From Paenibacillus sabuli (GTDB lineage: Bacteria; Bacillota; Bacilli; Paenibacillales; Paenibacillaceae): a stretch of 64,000 nt of DNA. Below, in pieces: positions 17,325-26,393 of this stretch (its first letter is position 1; the number at the start of each line of letters is the position of its first letter). The notes beneath the pieces were generated by a model, which did not search any database, was not told where the DNA came from, and saw only the letters and a list, made by a program, of their open reading frames with translations. The stretch spans positions 84,660-148,659 of the forward strand of contig NZ_JACXIZ010000027.1 in NCBI RefSeq assembly GCF_014705605.1, in the 5' to 3' direction. The translations under genes were made by a program, and so were the position numbers.

Positions 17325-18137
17325 CTAAGACGCCGGCACCGCGACGAGCGCCAGCAGCAGCGCGGCTTCGGCCGCTTCGTTCATGGCGCCGTAGGTGTCG
17401 CCGGTCAGTCCGCCCAGCCTGGCCTTCAGCCACAGCGCCAGCGCGCTCGCAGCCGCTGTGGCCAGCGCCAGGCCGACCAGTGTGTAGCCGAGCGCCGCCA
17501 GCGGCGGCAGGCCGACCAGCATGTACGCCGCCCCGACGAGCAGCGCGCCGGCGAGCAGCGCCAGCAGCGCGTGCTTGCCGGACGCTCGCGCATAGAGCGC
17601 AGCCAATCCCTCGCTGCCGCGCGCATGCGGCCACGCTGCGACGCCGAGCGCCATCGCGCTGCGGCTCCAGACGAATACGGCGGCCAGGTGTACGGCCCCC
17701 GGCGCTCCGATCGGCTGCTCCAGCAGCGCTGCCAGCAGCGACCACTTGAGCAGCAGCAAGAGCACCGCGGCCGCCACCCCCATCGCGCCGACCCGGCTGT
17801 CCTTCATGATCTCCAGCATCCGCGCGCGCGGCCGCCTGCTCAGCACGCCGTCCGCCGTATCCATCCAGCCGTCCAGATGCAGGGCGCCGGTCATCGCGGT
17901 GCTCAGGATCAGGACGAGCGCGGCGGCGGGCAGCGGCGGCAGGACGTGCGGCAGCAGGATCGCGGCGGCGGCCGTCGCCGCGCCGATCAGCGCGCCCGCC
18001 CACGGAAAAAAAACAAGACTGCGCGCAGCAGTCCGCTCGTCAAAGACCGGCCGAAACGGCAACGGCACGACTGTCAAAAATTGCACAGCCGCGCCGAGCG
18101 CGTGCAGCCACCGGCCCATGCGATTCACCATCCCCAT
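17325..18137 (-). CDS. cobS: adenosylcobinamide-GDP ribazoletransferase (cobalamin 5'-phosphate synthase)
   Basis: 270-aa integral membrane enzyme that joins adenosylcobinamide-GDP to alpha-ribazole (phosphate). The signature HLDGWMDTADGVLSRRPRARMLEIMKDS matches the conserved acidic motif of CobS, and GLTGDTYGAMNE is the second conserved segment. About six hydrophobic stretches are present. ATG at 18137 follows GGAGGGG; it overlaps the end of cbiB by 13 bases. The frame is open further upstream inside cbiB, but that part is not CobS-like. Confidence 0.93.
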   Translation of the reverse strand: MGMVNRMGRWLHALGAAVQFLTVVPLPFRPVFDERTAARSLVFFPWAGALIGAATAAAAILLPHVLPPLPAAALVLILSTAMTGALHLDGWMDTADGVLSRRPRARMLEIMKDSRVGAMGVAAAVLLLLLKWSLLAALLEQPIGAPGAVHLAAVFVWSRSAMALGVAAWPHARGSEGLAALYARASGKHALLALLAGALLVGAAYMLVGLPPLAALGYTLVGLALATAAASALALWLKARLGGLTGDTYGAMNEAAEAALLLALVAVPAS

Positions 18138-19114
18138 CGGATCACCCCTCCCGCAGCCGCCGCAAAAGCGGCGAACATGACGATGCTCACCCCGTACAAC
18201 AACCGAATCGCGCGCAGAATATCGTCCGCCTCCAGCGCGCGCAGCGGCCAGCCGAGCCGGGCCCGCTCGCTCGGACGCCCGAAGTACACATTGAGGCCGC
18301 CCAGCTCGATGCCGAGCGCACCGGCGACCGCCGATTCGGGAATGCCGCTGTTGGGACTCGGATGCCGCGCGGCGAACACGCGGACCGCGCGCAGCGCGCG
18401 CGTCGCCGACAGTCCCCGCTGCGGCAAGGCCGCCAGCGCCAGCAGCACGCCGCACAGGCGAGCTGGCACATAATTCAACACATCGTCCAGCCGCGCCGAT
18501 GCCCAGCCGAAATGCAAGTAGCGCGCATTGCGGTAGCCGACCATCGAATCGAGTGTATTGGCGGCGCGATACAGCATCGCCAGCGGCGCCCCGCCCAGCA
18601 GCGCCAGCACGATCGGCGCGACAAACGCGTCTACGGTGTTCTCGGCGACCGTCTCGACCGTCGCCCGCGCCGCGCCGGCGGCGTCGAGCCCGCCCGTATC
18701 GCGGCCGACGATGTAGCCGGTATACGTCCGCGCCTCGTCCAGCCGCCCCGCGACGAGCGGACGATACACCTGCATGGCGGCCTGACGCAGGCCGTTGACC
18801 GCGATCGTGGTCGCGATCAGCCAGGTCGTGACGGCATAGCCGAGCCAGGGATGGATGGCGTCGGCCGCCCAGACGAGCCCCCAGGCCGCCCCGCCCGAGG
18901 CCAGCACGGTCACGCTCGTCAGCACCGCGCCGCGTCTGCGCAGCATGGCCGGCGGGGCGCCTTCCGGCGGGTACAAGCGCCGCTCCAGCACGCTCGCCAA
19001 TTGTCCGATACGAATGACCGGATGGACGGGGCGCCGCGGATCGCCGATCAGCCAGTCGAGCGCAATCGCCGCGCACAGCATCGGCAGCAGCTCCTGCAGG
19101 GAATACCCGATCAT
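18125..19114 (-). CDS. cbiB: adenosylcobinamide-phosphate synthase CbiB
   Basis: 329-aa membrane protein that condenses adenosylcobyric acid with aminopropanol (phosphate). Family marks are ALDWLIGDPRRPVHPVIRIG at the N-terminus, GRDT and ETVAENTVDAFVAP in the middle, and HPSPNSGIPESAVAGALG. The start overlaps the stop of cobU (ATGA). Its amine substrate is provided by the CobD half of the fusion protein further down the locus. Confidence 0.94.
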   Translation of the reverse strand: MIGYSLQELLPMLCAAIALDWLIGDPRRPVHPVIRIGQLASVLERRLYPPEGAPPAMLRRRGAVLTSVTVLASGGAAWGLVWAADAIHPWLGYAVTTWLIATTIAVNGLRQAAMQVYRPLVAGRLDEARTYTGYIVGRDTGGLDAAGAARATVETVAENTVDAFVAPIVLALLGGAPLAMLYRAANTLDSMVGYRNARYLHFGWASARLDDVLNYVPARLCGVLLALAALPQRGLSATRALRAVRVFAARHPSPNSGIPESAVAGALGIELGGLNVYFGRPSERARLGWPLRALEADDILRAIRLLYGVSIVMFAAFAAAAGGVIRWGW

Positions 19115-19710
19115 CGCGGACCTTCACCCCGCTCGCCGTCCAGGCGATAGGCGATGGCCTTCAGCTCCACCGGAATACCGGCCGTCACCAGGAACACCTC
19201 GTCGCACACGGCCGCGATCCGCGCGTTCAGCCTGCCCGCCGCATCGCGGAAACGGCGGCCGAGCGGATACGCCGGCACGATGCCCGAGCCGACCTCGTTG
19301 GTCACGAGGATGAGCAGGCCGCGCGCCTGCTCCGCAGCGCTCGCCAACCGCTCGATGCGCCGCTCCAGCTCCTCCTCCATCCGGTCGCTCCACGTCTCAC
19401 CGCCCTCCGCCTCCAGCTGCAGCAGCTGGTCTGTCAGCCACAGCGTGAGACAGTCGACGAGCACGCAGCTGTCCGATGCGCCTTCTAGCTCGACGAGCTG
19501 CGCGGCGAGATCGGAGGGCGCTTCGATCGTCTGCCAGACGAAGCCGCTCGCCGCTCGCTCGGCGCGGTGCCGGCGCACGCGCGCACGCAGTTCGTCGTCG
19601 TGCGGCCGCATTGTCGCGATATACGTGCCGCGCGCGGCATGATGCTGCGCGTAGCGCTCGGCGAAGCCGCTCTTGCCGCTGCGCGCGCCTCCTGTTACCA
19701 GTATGGCCAC
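19111..19710 (-). CDS. cobU: adenosylcobinamide kinase / guanylyltransferase
   Basis: 199 aa, bifunctional enzyme that phosphorylates adenosylcobinamide and transfers GMP to it. The P-loop GGARSGKSGFAER starts at residue 7, the guanylylated His lies in RVRRHRAERAASG, and LVDCLTLWLTDQL and VTNEVGSGIVP are conserved. It sits 4 bases after cobT and overlaps cbiB. Confidence 0.95.
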   Translation of the reverse strand: MAILVTGGARSGKSGFAERYAQHHAARGTYIATMRPHDDELRARVRRHRAERAASGFVWQTIEAPSDLAAQLVELEGASDSCVLVDCLTLWLTDQLLQLEAEGGETWSDRMEEELERRIERLASAAEQARGLLILVTNEVGSGIVPAYPLGRRFRDAAGRLNARIAAVCDEVFLVTAGIPVELKAIAYRLDGERGEGPR

Positions 19711-19714
19711 TTGG

Positions 19715-20794
19715 CTACCGCTCCTTTAACTCGTCTTTGTCCGAGACACCCGCCTCGGCGAACGTCGCCATCTCGTCCAACACGCGCACGGCCGCCTCCA
19801 GCAGGTGCAGGCACAGCACGGCTCCGGTGCCTTCTCCGAGGCGCATATCCAGTTGCAAGGGCGGCCTCAGGCCCAGCGACTCGAGCAGCAGCCGATGCCC
19901 CTGCTCGCCCGATTGATGCGAGGCGATGAGATACGGGCGCAGACCGGGCGCCAGCCGCAGCGCGACCAGGGCCGCAGCCGTCGAGATGAAGCCGTCCACC
20001 ACTACCGGCAGCCGCTGCCCCGCCGCGCCGAGCATCAGACCGGCCAGACCGGCGATCTCCAGACCGCCGACCTTGGCCAGCGCGTCCAGCGCATCGGACG
20101 CTTTCGGCGCATTGCAGGCGATGGCGCGGGCCACCGTCTCGATCTTGTGGCCCCTGCGCGTCTCGTCGATGCCGGTGCCGAGACCGACCGATTGCTCCGG
20201 TGTGTAGCCTGCCAGCACGCACATCAGCGCTGCGCTGGCCGTCGTATTGCCGATGCCCATCTCCCCGGTCGCCAGTACGCGATAGCCCTGGCCGGCGAGC
20301 TCGCCGGCCAGCACAATGCCGGTGCGCACCGCCGCTGCCGCTTCGCTGCGCGACATCGCCGGTCCGACCGTCATATTCGCAGTGCCCGGCCGCACCTTGC
20401 GCGCCAGCAGCCCCGGATGCGACAGCTCGGCATTGACGCCGATATCGACGCAGTGCACGTCGGCGCCAGCCTGTGCGGCGAGCACGTTGACCGCCGCGCC
20501 GCCGCGCAGGAAGTTCAGCACCATCTGGGCGGTAACCTCCGGCGGGTAGGCGCTGACCCCCTCGGCGCAGACGCCGTGATCGGCGGCCATGACGACGACC
20601 GCCTTGCGGTCCAGCACGGGCCGCGCGGAGCCGGTGGCCCCGGCCAGCTGCAGCGCCAGCTCCTCCAGTCTTCCGAGACTGCCCGGCGGCTTCGTCAGGC
20701 TGTTCAGTCGCGCCGCCGCTGCCGCAATCGCCGCTTCGTCGGGCGGCGCGATCGTAGCGGCGGCGGCGCGGATCGTTTGTTCATCGTTACTCAT
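19715..20794 (-). CDS. cobT: nicotinate-nucleotide-dimethylbenzimidazole phosphoribosyltransferase
   Basis: 359 aa; activates the lower-ligand base to alpha-ribazole phosphate using nicotinate mononucleotide. Visible motifs are SLTKPPGSLGRLEELA, VVMAADHGVCAEGVS, TGEMGIGNTT, SHQSGEQGH and the catalytic Glu in LGEGTGAVL. ATG at 20794 has GAGG 7 bases upstream and overlaps the end of the ATPase gene; an ATG two codons earlier lacks this site. Confidence 0.95.
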   Translation of the reverse strand: MSNDEQTIRAAAATIAPPDEAAIAAAAARLNSLTKPPGSLGRLEELALQLAGATGSARPVLDRKAVVVMAADHGVCAEGVSAYPPEVTAQMVLNFLRGGAAVNVLAAQAGADVHCVDIGVNAELSHPGLLARKVRPGTANMTVGPAMSRSEAAAAVRTGIVLAGELAGQGYRVLATGEMGIGNTTASAALMCVLAGYTPEQSVGLGTGIDETRRGHKIETVARAIACNAPKASDALDALAKVGGLEIAGLAGLMLGAAGQRLPVVVDGFISTAAALVALRLAPGLRPYLIASHQSGEQGHRLLLESLGLRPPLQLDMRLGEGTGAVLCLHLLEAAVRVLDEMATFAEAGVSDKDELKER

Positions 20795-21638
20795 ATGCAA
20801 CCTCGCTTCCCGTTGGTAGGTCTGTTGCAGCCGATGGCAATCCCGCTGTCGGCGGAGAGGCTGTAGCTGGCTGCAGCAGCACCTGCGGCCGCCCGCTCAC
20901 CGGATGGGGCAGCACGATCGCATCGGTGCCATAGACGCTGCGGATCATCTCCGTCGTAACGACTTGCTCGGGCGTGCCTTCGGCGACGATTGCGCCGTCC
21001 TTGACGACGAGCAGCCGGTCGCAATATTGGGCGGCCAGATTGAGATCGTGCAGCACGGCGACCACTGTCAAGCTCTGTCGGCGCTGCCAGGCGCGCACCG
21101 TATCCAGGAGCTGGACCTGATACCCGATATCGAGGAAGGTGGTCGGCTCGTCCAGCAGGATCAGCTCCGGCTGCTGCGCGATCACCTTGGCCAGCGCGAC
21201 CCGCTGGCGTTCACCGCCGCTCAGACGGTCCATGCGCCGGTCGGCGAATGGCTCCAGCCCTGCCGACCGCAGCGCCTCGGCGACCAGAGAGGCGGGATCG
21301 CCCGGCTCGTCCCCGAGCCAATTCTGAAACGGAAATCGCGCCATCTCGACCACCTCCCGCACCGAGAACGTCGTACGCGGCAGACCGTCCTGCTCGAGCA
21401 CGGCCACCCAGCGCGCGAGCTCGCGCGGACGATAATCCGTCGAGGGCCGGCCGCGCAGCGACAAGTGCCCGGAATCCGGCGCCAATACGCCGGACAGCAG
21501 CGACAGCAGCGTCGATTTGCCGGCGCCGTTGGGGCCGATTACGCCGTACATACCTTTGGCCGGCAGCTCGAAGCTGACCGGTCCCAGCACGCGCCGGCCG
21601 CCGATCGTTTTGGTCAGTTCCGTTGCTTCGATCACCAC
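20787..21638 (-). CDS. btuD: ABC transporter ATPase, cobalamin-type importer
   Basis: 283 aa of the FecE/BtuD class. Walker A GPNGAGKST, signature LSGGERQRVALAK, Walker B LILLDEPTTFLD and the switch His in VLHDLNLA are all present. The C-terminus is extended by about 35 residues of Ala/Pro/Thr-rich sequence. It pairs with the permease and binding protein encoded just upstream, and the riboswitch indicates corrinoids as substrate. Confidence 0.9.
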   Translation of the reverse strand: MVIEATELTKTIGGRRVLGPVSFELPAKGMYGVIGPNGAGKSTLLSLLSGVLAPDSGHLSLRGRPSTDYRPRELARWVAVLEQDGLPRTTFSVREVVEMARFPFQNWLGDEPGDPASLVAEALRSAGLEPFADRRMDRLSGGERQRVALAKVIAQQPELILLDEPTTFLDIGYQVQLLDTVRAWQRRQSLTVVAVLHDLNLAAQYCDRLLVVKDGAIVAEGTPEQVVTTEMIRSVYGTDAIVLPHPVSGRPQVLLQPATASPPTAGLPSAATDLPTGSEVAYE

Positions 21639-21659
21639 GTTCTCCCTCCTTTGGATCGT

Positions 21660-22682
21660 CTAGATCGACGCTTTGCGACGCTTGAGCAAATAGCCGAAGA
21701 ATGGCGCCCCGATAAACGCCGTCACGATTCCGAGCTGAATCTCCTTGGGGCTGAGCAGTGTACGCGCCAGCGTATCCGCCCACAGCACGTAGATCCCGCC
21801 GCCGATGGCGGACAGCGGCACGATCAGCCGGTAATCCGGTCCGACCATGAGCCGGATCACATGCGGCACGACGAGACCGACGAAGCCGATGACGCCCGAC
21901 ACCGAGACCGCCGCCGCCGTGAGCAGTGTGGAAGCCAGCAATACGATCAGCTTGGTGCGCTCCACCCGTACCCCGAGATGCGCGGCCGGACGCTCGCCGA
22001 TGACGAACAGGTTGAGCGCCCGCGCATAGTAGAGCAGGACCGGCAGTCCGATCGCGACGAACGGCACGAGCATCGAGACATGACCCCAGTTGCGCTTGGA
22101 CAGACTGCCCATCAGCCAGAACAGGATTTCGTTGACGACGCCCTGCGAGAGCGACACCATATACGAGACAAACGCGCTCAAAAAGGCTTGTACGACGACG
22201 CCAGAGAGGATCAGCGTCTCGACGCCGAGTCTGCCCTGGGTGCGCGCCAGCCAAAAAACGGCCAGCAGCGTCAGCACGCCGGTACCGAACGCGACAATCG
22301 GGATCGAATACATGCCGATGAATGTCTGCAGGCCGAAAAGAATCAGAAACGCCGCCCCGATGGAGCTGCCCGAGGCGACGCCCAGCGTGTACGGATCGGC
22401 CAGCGGATTGCGCAGCACGCCCTGAAAGCCAGCGCCCGCAAGCGCCAGGCACGCGCCGACCAAGACGGCCAGCACGACCCGCGATAGCCGCACCTGCACG
22501 ATAATCGCTTCTTCAAGCGCGGTCCAGGGCGGCTCCGCGCCGCCGGGCGCGAGCTGATGCAGCAGAATGCTCCACACCTTGGCCGGCGGGAAGCCGGCCG
22601 AGCCGATCGACAGCGCCAGCAGCACAGACGCGCCGAGGAGGAGCAGCGCTCCTCCTCCGTAGCCGTACAGTTTGCGCCTCAT
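21660..22682 (-). CDS. btuC: FecCD-family permease of cobalamin-type importer
   Basis: 340-aa permease with about ten membrane segments. LAGAGFQGVLRNPLADPYTLGVASGSSIGA is the FecCD/BtuC signature, and GFVGLVVPHVIRLMVGPDYR is the loop that contacts the ATPase. It lies between the binding-protein gene (3 bases) and the ATPase gene (21 bases). FecCD permeases also import siderophores; the cobalamin riboswitch and neighbours decide for corrinoids. Confidence 0.9.
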   Translation of the reverse strand: MRRKLYGYGGGALLLLGASVLLALSIGSAGFPPAKVWSILLHQLAPGGAEPPWTALEEAIIVQVRLSRVVLAVLVGACLALAGAGFQGVLRNPLADPYTLGVASGSSIGAAFLILFGLQTFIGMYSIPIVAFGTGVLTLLAVFWLARTQGRLGVETLILSGVVVQAFLSAFVSYMVSLSQGVVNEILFWLMGSLSKRNWGHVSMLVPFVAIGLPVLLYYARALNLFVIGERPAAHLGVRVERTKLIVLLASTLLTAAAVSVSGVIGFVGLVVPHVIRLMVGPDYRLIVPLSAIGGGIYVLWADTLARTLLSPKEIQLGIVTAFIGAPFFGYLLKRRKASI

Positions 22683-22685
22683 GCT

Positions 22686-23744
22686 CTAGTTGAACAACTC
22701 GGGATGGATGGCTTTGGCCAGCTCCAGCAGGCCATCGGTCAGACGCGGCCCGACACGGACGAGCGGATCGTTGGTGACGGCATGCAGCTCGTCGTTTTTG
22801 ACCGCGTCGATCTCCTCCCAGCCGGGACGCGAGGCGATCAGCTCGGGGATCGAATTGTCCGCGCCAAAATCCGGATAGATGATGACCTCTGGGTTGCGCT
22901 GCAGGATCGTCTCGGCGTCGATTTCGAACCAGCCCTGCTGATCCGAAGCGATGTTTTCGCCGCCGGCGATCGTGATCAGCTCGTCCAGGAATTCGCCTTT
23001 GCCGACCGAGTAATTCGGCGAGAACTCGAGGTAGACGCGCTTCGTGTCCGCGCCCTCTATGGCCGTCTCAACCTGCGTGCGCACCTCCTGCATATGCGCG
23101 GTCACCTCGGCGGCTTCCTCCGTGCGGCCGATGATATCGCCGACCTGCCCGATATGCGCGATGACTTCGTCGAGCGTTTTGGGGTCGGAGGCGAACACCT
23201 GGACGTCCAGCTCGCGCAGCTGCTCGATCGCCGCTGTATTCATCGTCGACGATGCGACGACCAGATCGGGATTGAGCGCCGACACCGCTTCGATGTTGGT
23301 GCTCATGTCGCCCACCTTGGGCTTGTCCAGCGCCGCCTCGGGATAATTGCTCCACTCGTCGACTCCGGCGACCTCCTCGCCGGCTCCGAGCGCGAACAGA
23401 ATTTCCGTCTCGCTCGGGACGAGCGAGACGATCGTTGTCGGAGCTTCCTCGAAGGTCAGCTCCGTCCCCGTCGCATCGGTCACCGTCAGCGGATATGCGG
23501 CGGACGTCGCTTCGCCCGTCTCCGCTTGCTGCGCGTCGTCTTCGTTCTCCTGCGCATTGCCCGGCGCGGCTTGCTGACCCTGCTCAGTATTGGCATTGCC
23601 ATTGGAGGCATCGTTATTCGTCGTTGTGTCGGACCCGCAAGCCGCGAGCACAGCCATCATCAGGACGAGCAGCAGCGCCGTCCAGGCACGCAGATTTTTT
23701 GCAGATAAGACCTGGGCGCCCCAGGCTTCGATTGGATTTCTCAT
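22686..23744 (-). CDS. btuF: corrinoid-binding lipoprotein of ABC importer
   Basis: 352 aa. A signal sequence ends in the lipobox VLAAC with lipidated Cys at residue 36, followed by a Thr/Asn/Gln/Glu-rich tether of about 40 residues. The BtuF-like domain begins at TIVSLVPSETEILFALGAGEEVAG and includes LNPDLVVASS and a terminal RVGPRLTDGLLELAKAIHPE. ATG at 23744 is preceded by GGAGAAGAG; the frame opens 8 codons earlier. First gene after the cobalamin riboswitch. Confidence 0.9.
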   Translation of the reverse strand: MRNPIEAWGAQVLSAKNLRAWTALLLVLMMAVLAACGSDTTTNNDASNGNANTEQGQQAAPGNAQENEDDAQQAETGEATSAAYPLTVTDATGTELTFEEAPTTIVSLVPSETEILFALGAGEEVAGVDEWSNYPEAALDKPKVGDMSTNIEAVSALNPDLVVASSTMNTAAIEQLRELDVQVFASDPKTLDEVIAHIGQVGDIIGRTEEAAEVTAHMQEVRTQVETAIEGADTKRVYLEFSPNYSVGKGEFLDELITIAGGENIASDQQGWFEIDAETILQRNPEVIIYPDFGADNSIPELIASRPGWEEIDAVKNDELHAVTNDPLVRVGPRLTDGLLELAKAIHPELFN

Positions 23745-23842
23745 ATTCGGTTCTCTTCTCCATTTCATGTCGCTAGTTTGTCGTCAAGCAATTCAATTGT
23801 CGTTGCACTTCGTGGCATGCTTCTTGCATTCTCCTTGAACAC

Positions 23843-23872
23843 AAAAAAACACTTCCGACGATTGTGTCAGAA
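23843..23872 (-). terminator. terminator in the cobalamin riboswitch leader
   Basis: On the minus strand TTCTGAC-ACAATC-GTCGGAA forms a 7-bp stem (one U-G pair), followed by GTG and seven T. It lies between the riboswitch aptamer and btuF, so it is the likely expression platform. I did not find the competing antiterminator with certainty. Confidence 0.6.
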
Positions 23873-23984
23873 ATGCTGTCTGTCAAGCCTACAGGTCTAT
23901 GGTCGGCACGGGCGTGCAAGCCTGCCTCCGGCCAAGCCGATCTCCAACACCTCCCCAAATCCACGTAGGGTTCCAGCGTTATGA

Positions 23985-24186
23985 CGAACAGGCAGGTCTC
24001 CTGACTCGAAGTGCGCTGCCGCTGTCTTCCCGGATCGCGTGTCCAGTGACAATCCTTGTGCGCGCGCAGTGCCGGCTGTTGCCGGCTTCTTTACAGTGGC
24101 GGGTCCGTGCCGGATTTTCACCGGACTTCCCTATTAAGCCGTGGTACGCGCGATACGCGCCCCACCGGCACCTGTTCCTCGCAAAC
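23985..24186 (-). promoter_or_regulatory. cobalamin riboswitch
   Basis: Read on the minus strand, the element starts with GGAACAGGTGCC, continues through GGGAAGTCCGGTGAAAATCC and GACCCGCCACTGTAA, and ends with the B12 box AGTCAGGAGACCTGCCTG. These are the conserved core strings of the AdoCbl riboswitch in the correct order. It controls btuFCD-cobT-cobU-cbiB-cobS, and possibly the genes beyond the repeat. High corrinoid should switch expression off. Confidence 0.96.
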
Positions 24187-24217
24187 TATGAAATTGTGGC
24201 ATCCCTCTTGCTCCATC

Positions 24218-24246
24218 ACTATAGCATGAAGGGCGCTAGGTGTCCA
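24218..24246 (-). promoter_or_regulatory. promoter of the cobalamin operon
   Basis: On the minus strand TGGACA (24241-24246) and TATAGT (24218-24223) are 17 bases apart. Transcription would begin about 25 bases before the riboswitch. Confidence 0.65.
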
Positions 24247-24311
24247 TAGCGCCCGTTCCTCTCAAGTCGTTGCCCGGCGCGCGGCTCCGTGATGAAGCTG
24301 CCGCTGTCACA

Positions 24312-24626
24312 TTACATTCCGGTCTTGACCCCGCCGCTCCAGGCCAGCATCCCGCCCTGCATGTTGATCGGATTGTAGCCCTGCGCGCTCAAGTAATCGC
24401 ACGCCTTGCCGCTGCGACCGCCGCTGCGGCACACCAGCACGAGCGGCGCATCCTCGTCTTCGTACAGCTCGGCGACCCGCCCCGGCAGCTCACCGAGCGG
24501 GAGATGGCGCGCCTCGGCGATATGCCCCTCCGTCCATTCGTCCAGCTCCCGCACGTCAATCAGATTGAGCTTTTCGCCGCGCTTCAGCTTCGTTTCCACT
24601 TCCTGTGGCGTCCATTCCGTTCGCAT
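24312..24626 (-). CDS. single-domain rhodanese-like protein
   Basis: 104 aa. One rhodanese domain with LIDVRELDEWTEGHI and the active-site loop CRSGGRS, whose Cys would carry a persulfide. Likely a sulfurtransferase or persulfide carrier of the YqhL/PspE type; the acceptor is unknown. ATG at 24626 follows AGGAGAGG. The gene begins inside the last 71 bases of the preceding DUF1992 gene. Confidence 0.88.
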   Translation of the reverse strand: MRTEWTPQEVETKLKRGEKLNLIDVRELDEWTEGHIAEARHLPLGELPGRVAELYEDEDAPLVLVCRSGGRSGKACDYLSAQGYNPINMQGGMLAWSGGVKTGM

Positions 24627-25008
24627 GTCGATCCTCTCCTGTCAGTTGTTGAGTGAGCTTCGTCTCATAGGTCCGAATAGCCTGTGTGCCGCCCAGCCCC
24701 TGGCGCTCCAGCAGGAGCTGATAGCGCAGCTGCTTTTCCGTCAGCCGCTTGCGCAATTCACCGCGCTGCTCCTCGTCCTCGCACAGCTTTAGCAAGTCCT
24801 GCATTGTGGCGATCTCCTTGTTCATCTCCAGCTCGGCCGGGATCATACCGGCATTGCGCATCATCCGGTAGCCCGCACGCAGCTCCTCAGGCACATGCTT
24901 CAGATCGTCCGGCGGCAGCGGCGCTCCCGAACCGGGTAGCCGGTCGAGCTCGCCGCGACGCACCGCCTCCGCCATTTTTTCCTCCGCCATCCGGTCAAAC
25001 AGTCCCAT
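24556..25008 (-). CDS. DUF1992 (DnaJ-homologue) family protein
   Basis: 150 aa. The conserved part, residues 1-115, contains GELDRLPGSGAPLP and MMRNAGMIPAELEMNKEI, typical of the DUF1992 family of unknown function. The last ~30 residues (polar, Gly/Asp/Glu-rich) are beyond the usual family end and overlap the rhodanese gene, which suggests loss of the original stop. It starts 1 base after the stop of ybjQ. Confidence 0.85.
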   Translation of the reverse strand: MGLFDRMAEEKMAEAVRRGELDRLPGSGAPLPPDDLKHVPEELRAGYRMMRNAGMIPAELEMNKEIATMQDLLKLCEDEEQRGELRKRLTEKQLRYQLLLERQGLGGTQAIRTYETKLTQQLTGEDRHANGMDATGSGNEAEARRKAQSD

Positions 25009-25009
25009 A

Positions 25010-25321
25010 TCAGAGCCGGACCGCCGTGCCGCTGACCGCCACCATCAGCATGCCGTCGCGAATGACCTCGTAATCGATATCGATGCCGACGATGGCGTTG
25101 CCGCCCATGCGGTGCGCCTGATCCTTCATCTCATTGATCGCAATATCGCGCGCTTCCTTCAGCTTGCTCTCGTACGAGCCAGAGCGGCCGCCGACCACAT
25201 CGGTAATCGATGCAAAAAAATCGCGTACAACATTCGCGCCCATGATCGCTTCTCCCGTCACGACCCCGACGTAATCCTGAACCGGTCTTCCTTCTATGGC
25301 GGGCGTAGTGGAAATAATCAT
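25010..25321 (-). CDS. YbjQ/UPF0145 family protein
   Basis: 103 aa, full length for the family. Conserved segments are [48 protein letters not shown]. These proteins form pentameric rings and are sometimes called heavy-metal-binding; the role is not settled. GGGAGGAAATACAA precedes the ATG. First gene of a compact set with DUF1992 and rhodanese. Confidence 0.92.
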   Translation of the reverse strand: MIISTTPAIEGRPVQDYVGVVTGEAIMGANVVRDFFASITDVVGGRSGSYESKLKEARDIAINEMKDQAHRMGGNAIVGIDIDYEVIRDGMLMVAVSGTAVRL

Positions 25322-25449
25322 TTGTATTTCCTCCCTTTCGTATGGTTATACATCGTATGGTTACGCTTCGTCAACCTTCCTTTATTACGCAGCTCGCGCG
25401 GAAATGGATTCATCTGCCCGGTGCATCAGTGCCTAAAAAGCTGGAATTT

Positions 25450-26304
25450 TTAGTGCTCAGCGCGCTCGGATAACATCGGCGCATACATCATTAGGGCCTG
25501 ATTGGACGTCACAACGCAATCCTCCAGCACAATGCCGGTCATATCCAGGCAGCGCCGGCCGATGACATTGCGGCGGACGTAGCCGCCCCAGGCCTCCTGC
25601 GCGATCGCATGCTCGCGTTCGTACACCTCATAGCGTTGCGTCAGCGGTCGCTCGCATTCCAATCGGCCTTGCAGCTCGCTGTCGGTCACTTCGATCCGCA
25701 GTCGGAAGGCATGCGGCGTCGGATTATGGAGCTGCAGATCCAGATAGTTATAGGCGCAGGTGGCGCCGCTGCCGAACGGCTGCGTCCGATTCGTATCCGG
25801 AAAGACGTCGTAGCTATGGCGGTGACGCTCCGTGACCTCGAGCGGCGAGTGCAATGCCATCCAATAGATCAGATTCGACAGCTGGCACAATCCGCCCCCG
25901 ATCCCGGAACGGAACCGCCCGTAATATAATACCATGCCGGGCCGATAGCCCTTTCGCTTGCTAGGTTTTCCGATCGTGCGCCAGTAGGAGAACGTCTCGC
26001 CTGGCTGAATCATCAGCCCGTTTAGCCGTGGAGCCGCCAGGCGCAGATTATGAACTTTACCGAGCTGCATCTCGTCTTCGACATCCTTGAGCGCCCGGAA
26101 GAGCGGCGTGGCATGCTCAAAGACCGTGGAGGGCCAAGCGGCGTCGCCGGGATCGCGGACCTTTGCCAAGCGCTCCCTGCCCGTTGCCCAAGCGGCGTAC
26201 CGTCTTCCAGTATACCACCATTTGCCCAGCTTCAGCCGGAGCGCGGAACGTTTTACAGGTCTCATATTCACGTGCCCCGTTTCAATCAGATTAGCATGCG
26301 ACAT
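25450..26304 (-). CDS. VanW family protein
   Basis: About 284 aa. The VanW domain covers residues 60-230, with IQPGETFSYWRTIGKP, RSGIGGGLCQLSNLIYW and RHRHSYDVFPDTNRTQPFGSGAT. VanW proteins are thought to act at the cell envelope, but the activity is unknown. No signal peptide is seen. The start is uncertain: ATG at 26304 has GGAAG upstream, and ATG at 26265 would match many homologues better. Not linked to the VanRS-like genes at 9-11 kb. Confidence 0.88.
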   Translation of the reverse strand: MSHANLIETGHVNMRPVKRSALRLKLGKWWYTGRRYAAWATGRERLAKVRDPGDAAWPSTVFEHATPLFRALKDVEDEMQLGKVHNLRLAAPRLNGLMIQPGETFSYWRTIGKPSKRKGYRPGMVLYYGRFRSGIGGGLCQLSNLIYWMALHSPLEVTERHRHSYDVFPDTNRTQPFGSGATCAYNYLDLQLHNPTPHAFRLRIEVTDSELQGRLECERPLTQRYEVYEREHAIAQEAWGGYVRRNVIGRRCLDMTGIVLEDCVVTSNQALMMYAPMLSERAEH

Positions 26305-26393
26305 GCTTGCTTCCATACTTCGCGTTTATGTCGGCAATCTCCTGCCACAAATGGCAAGTGCGAAACGGCTCACGTCGTCCGATCTTTAATTTT

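Noticed and set aside
18138..19127. Upstream extension of the cobS frame to about 600 codons
   Set aside because: Only the last 270 codons are CobS-like. The upstream part is an out-of-frame shadow of cbiB, and a good ribosome site lies before ATG 18137.
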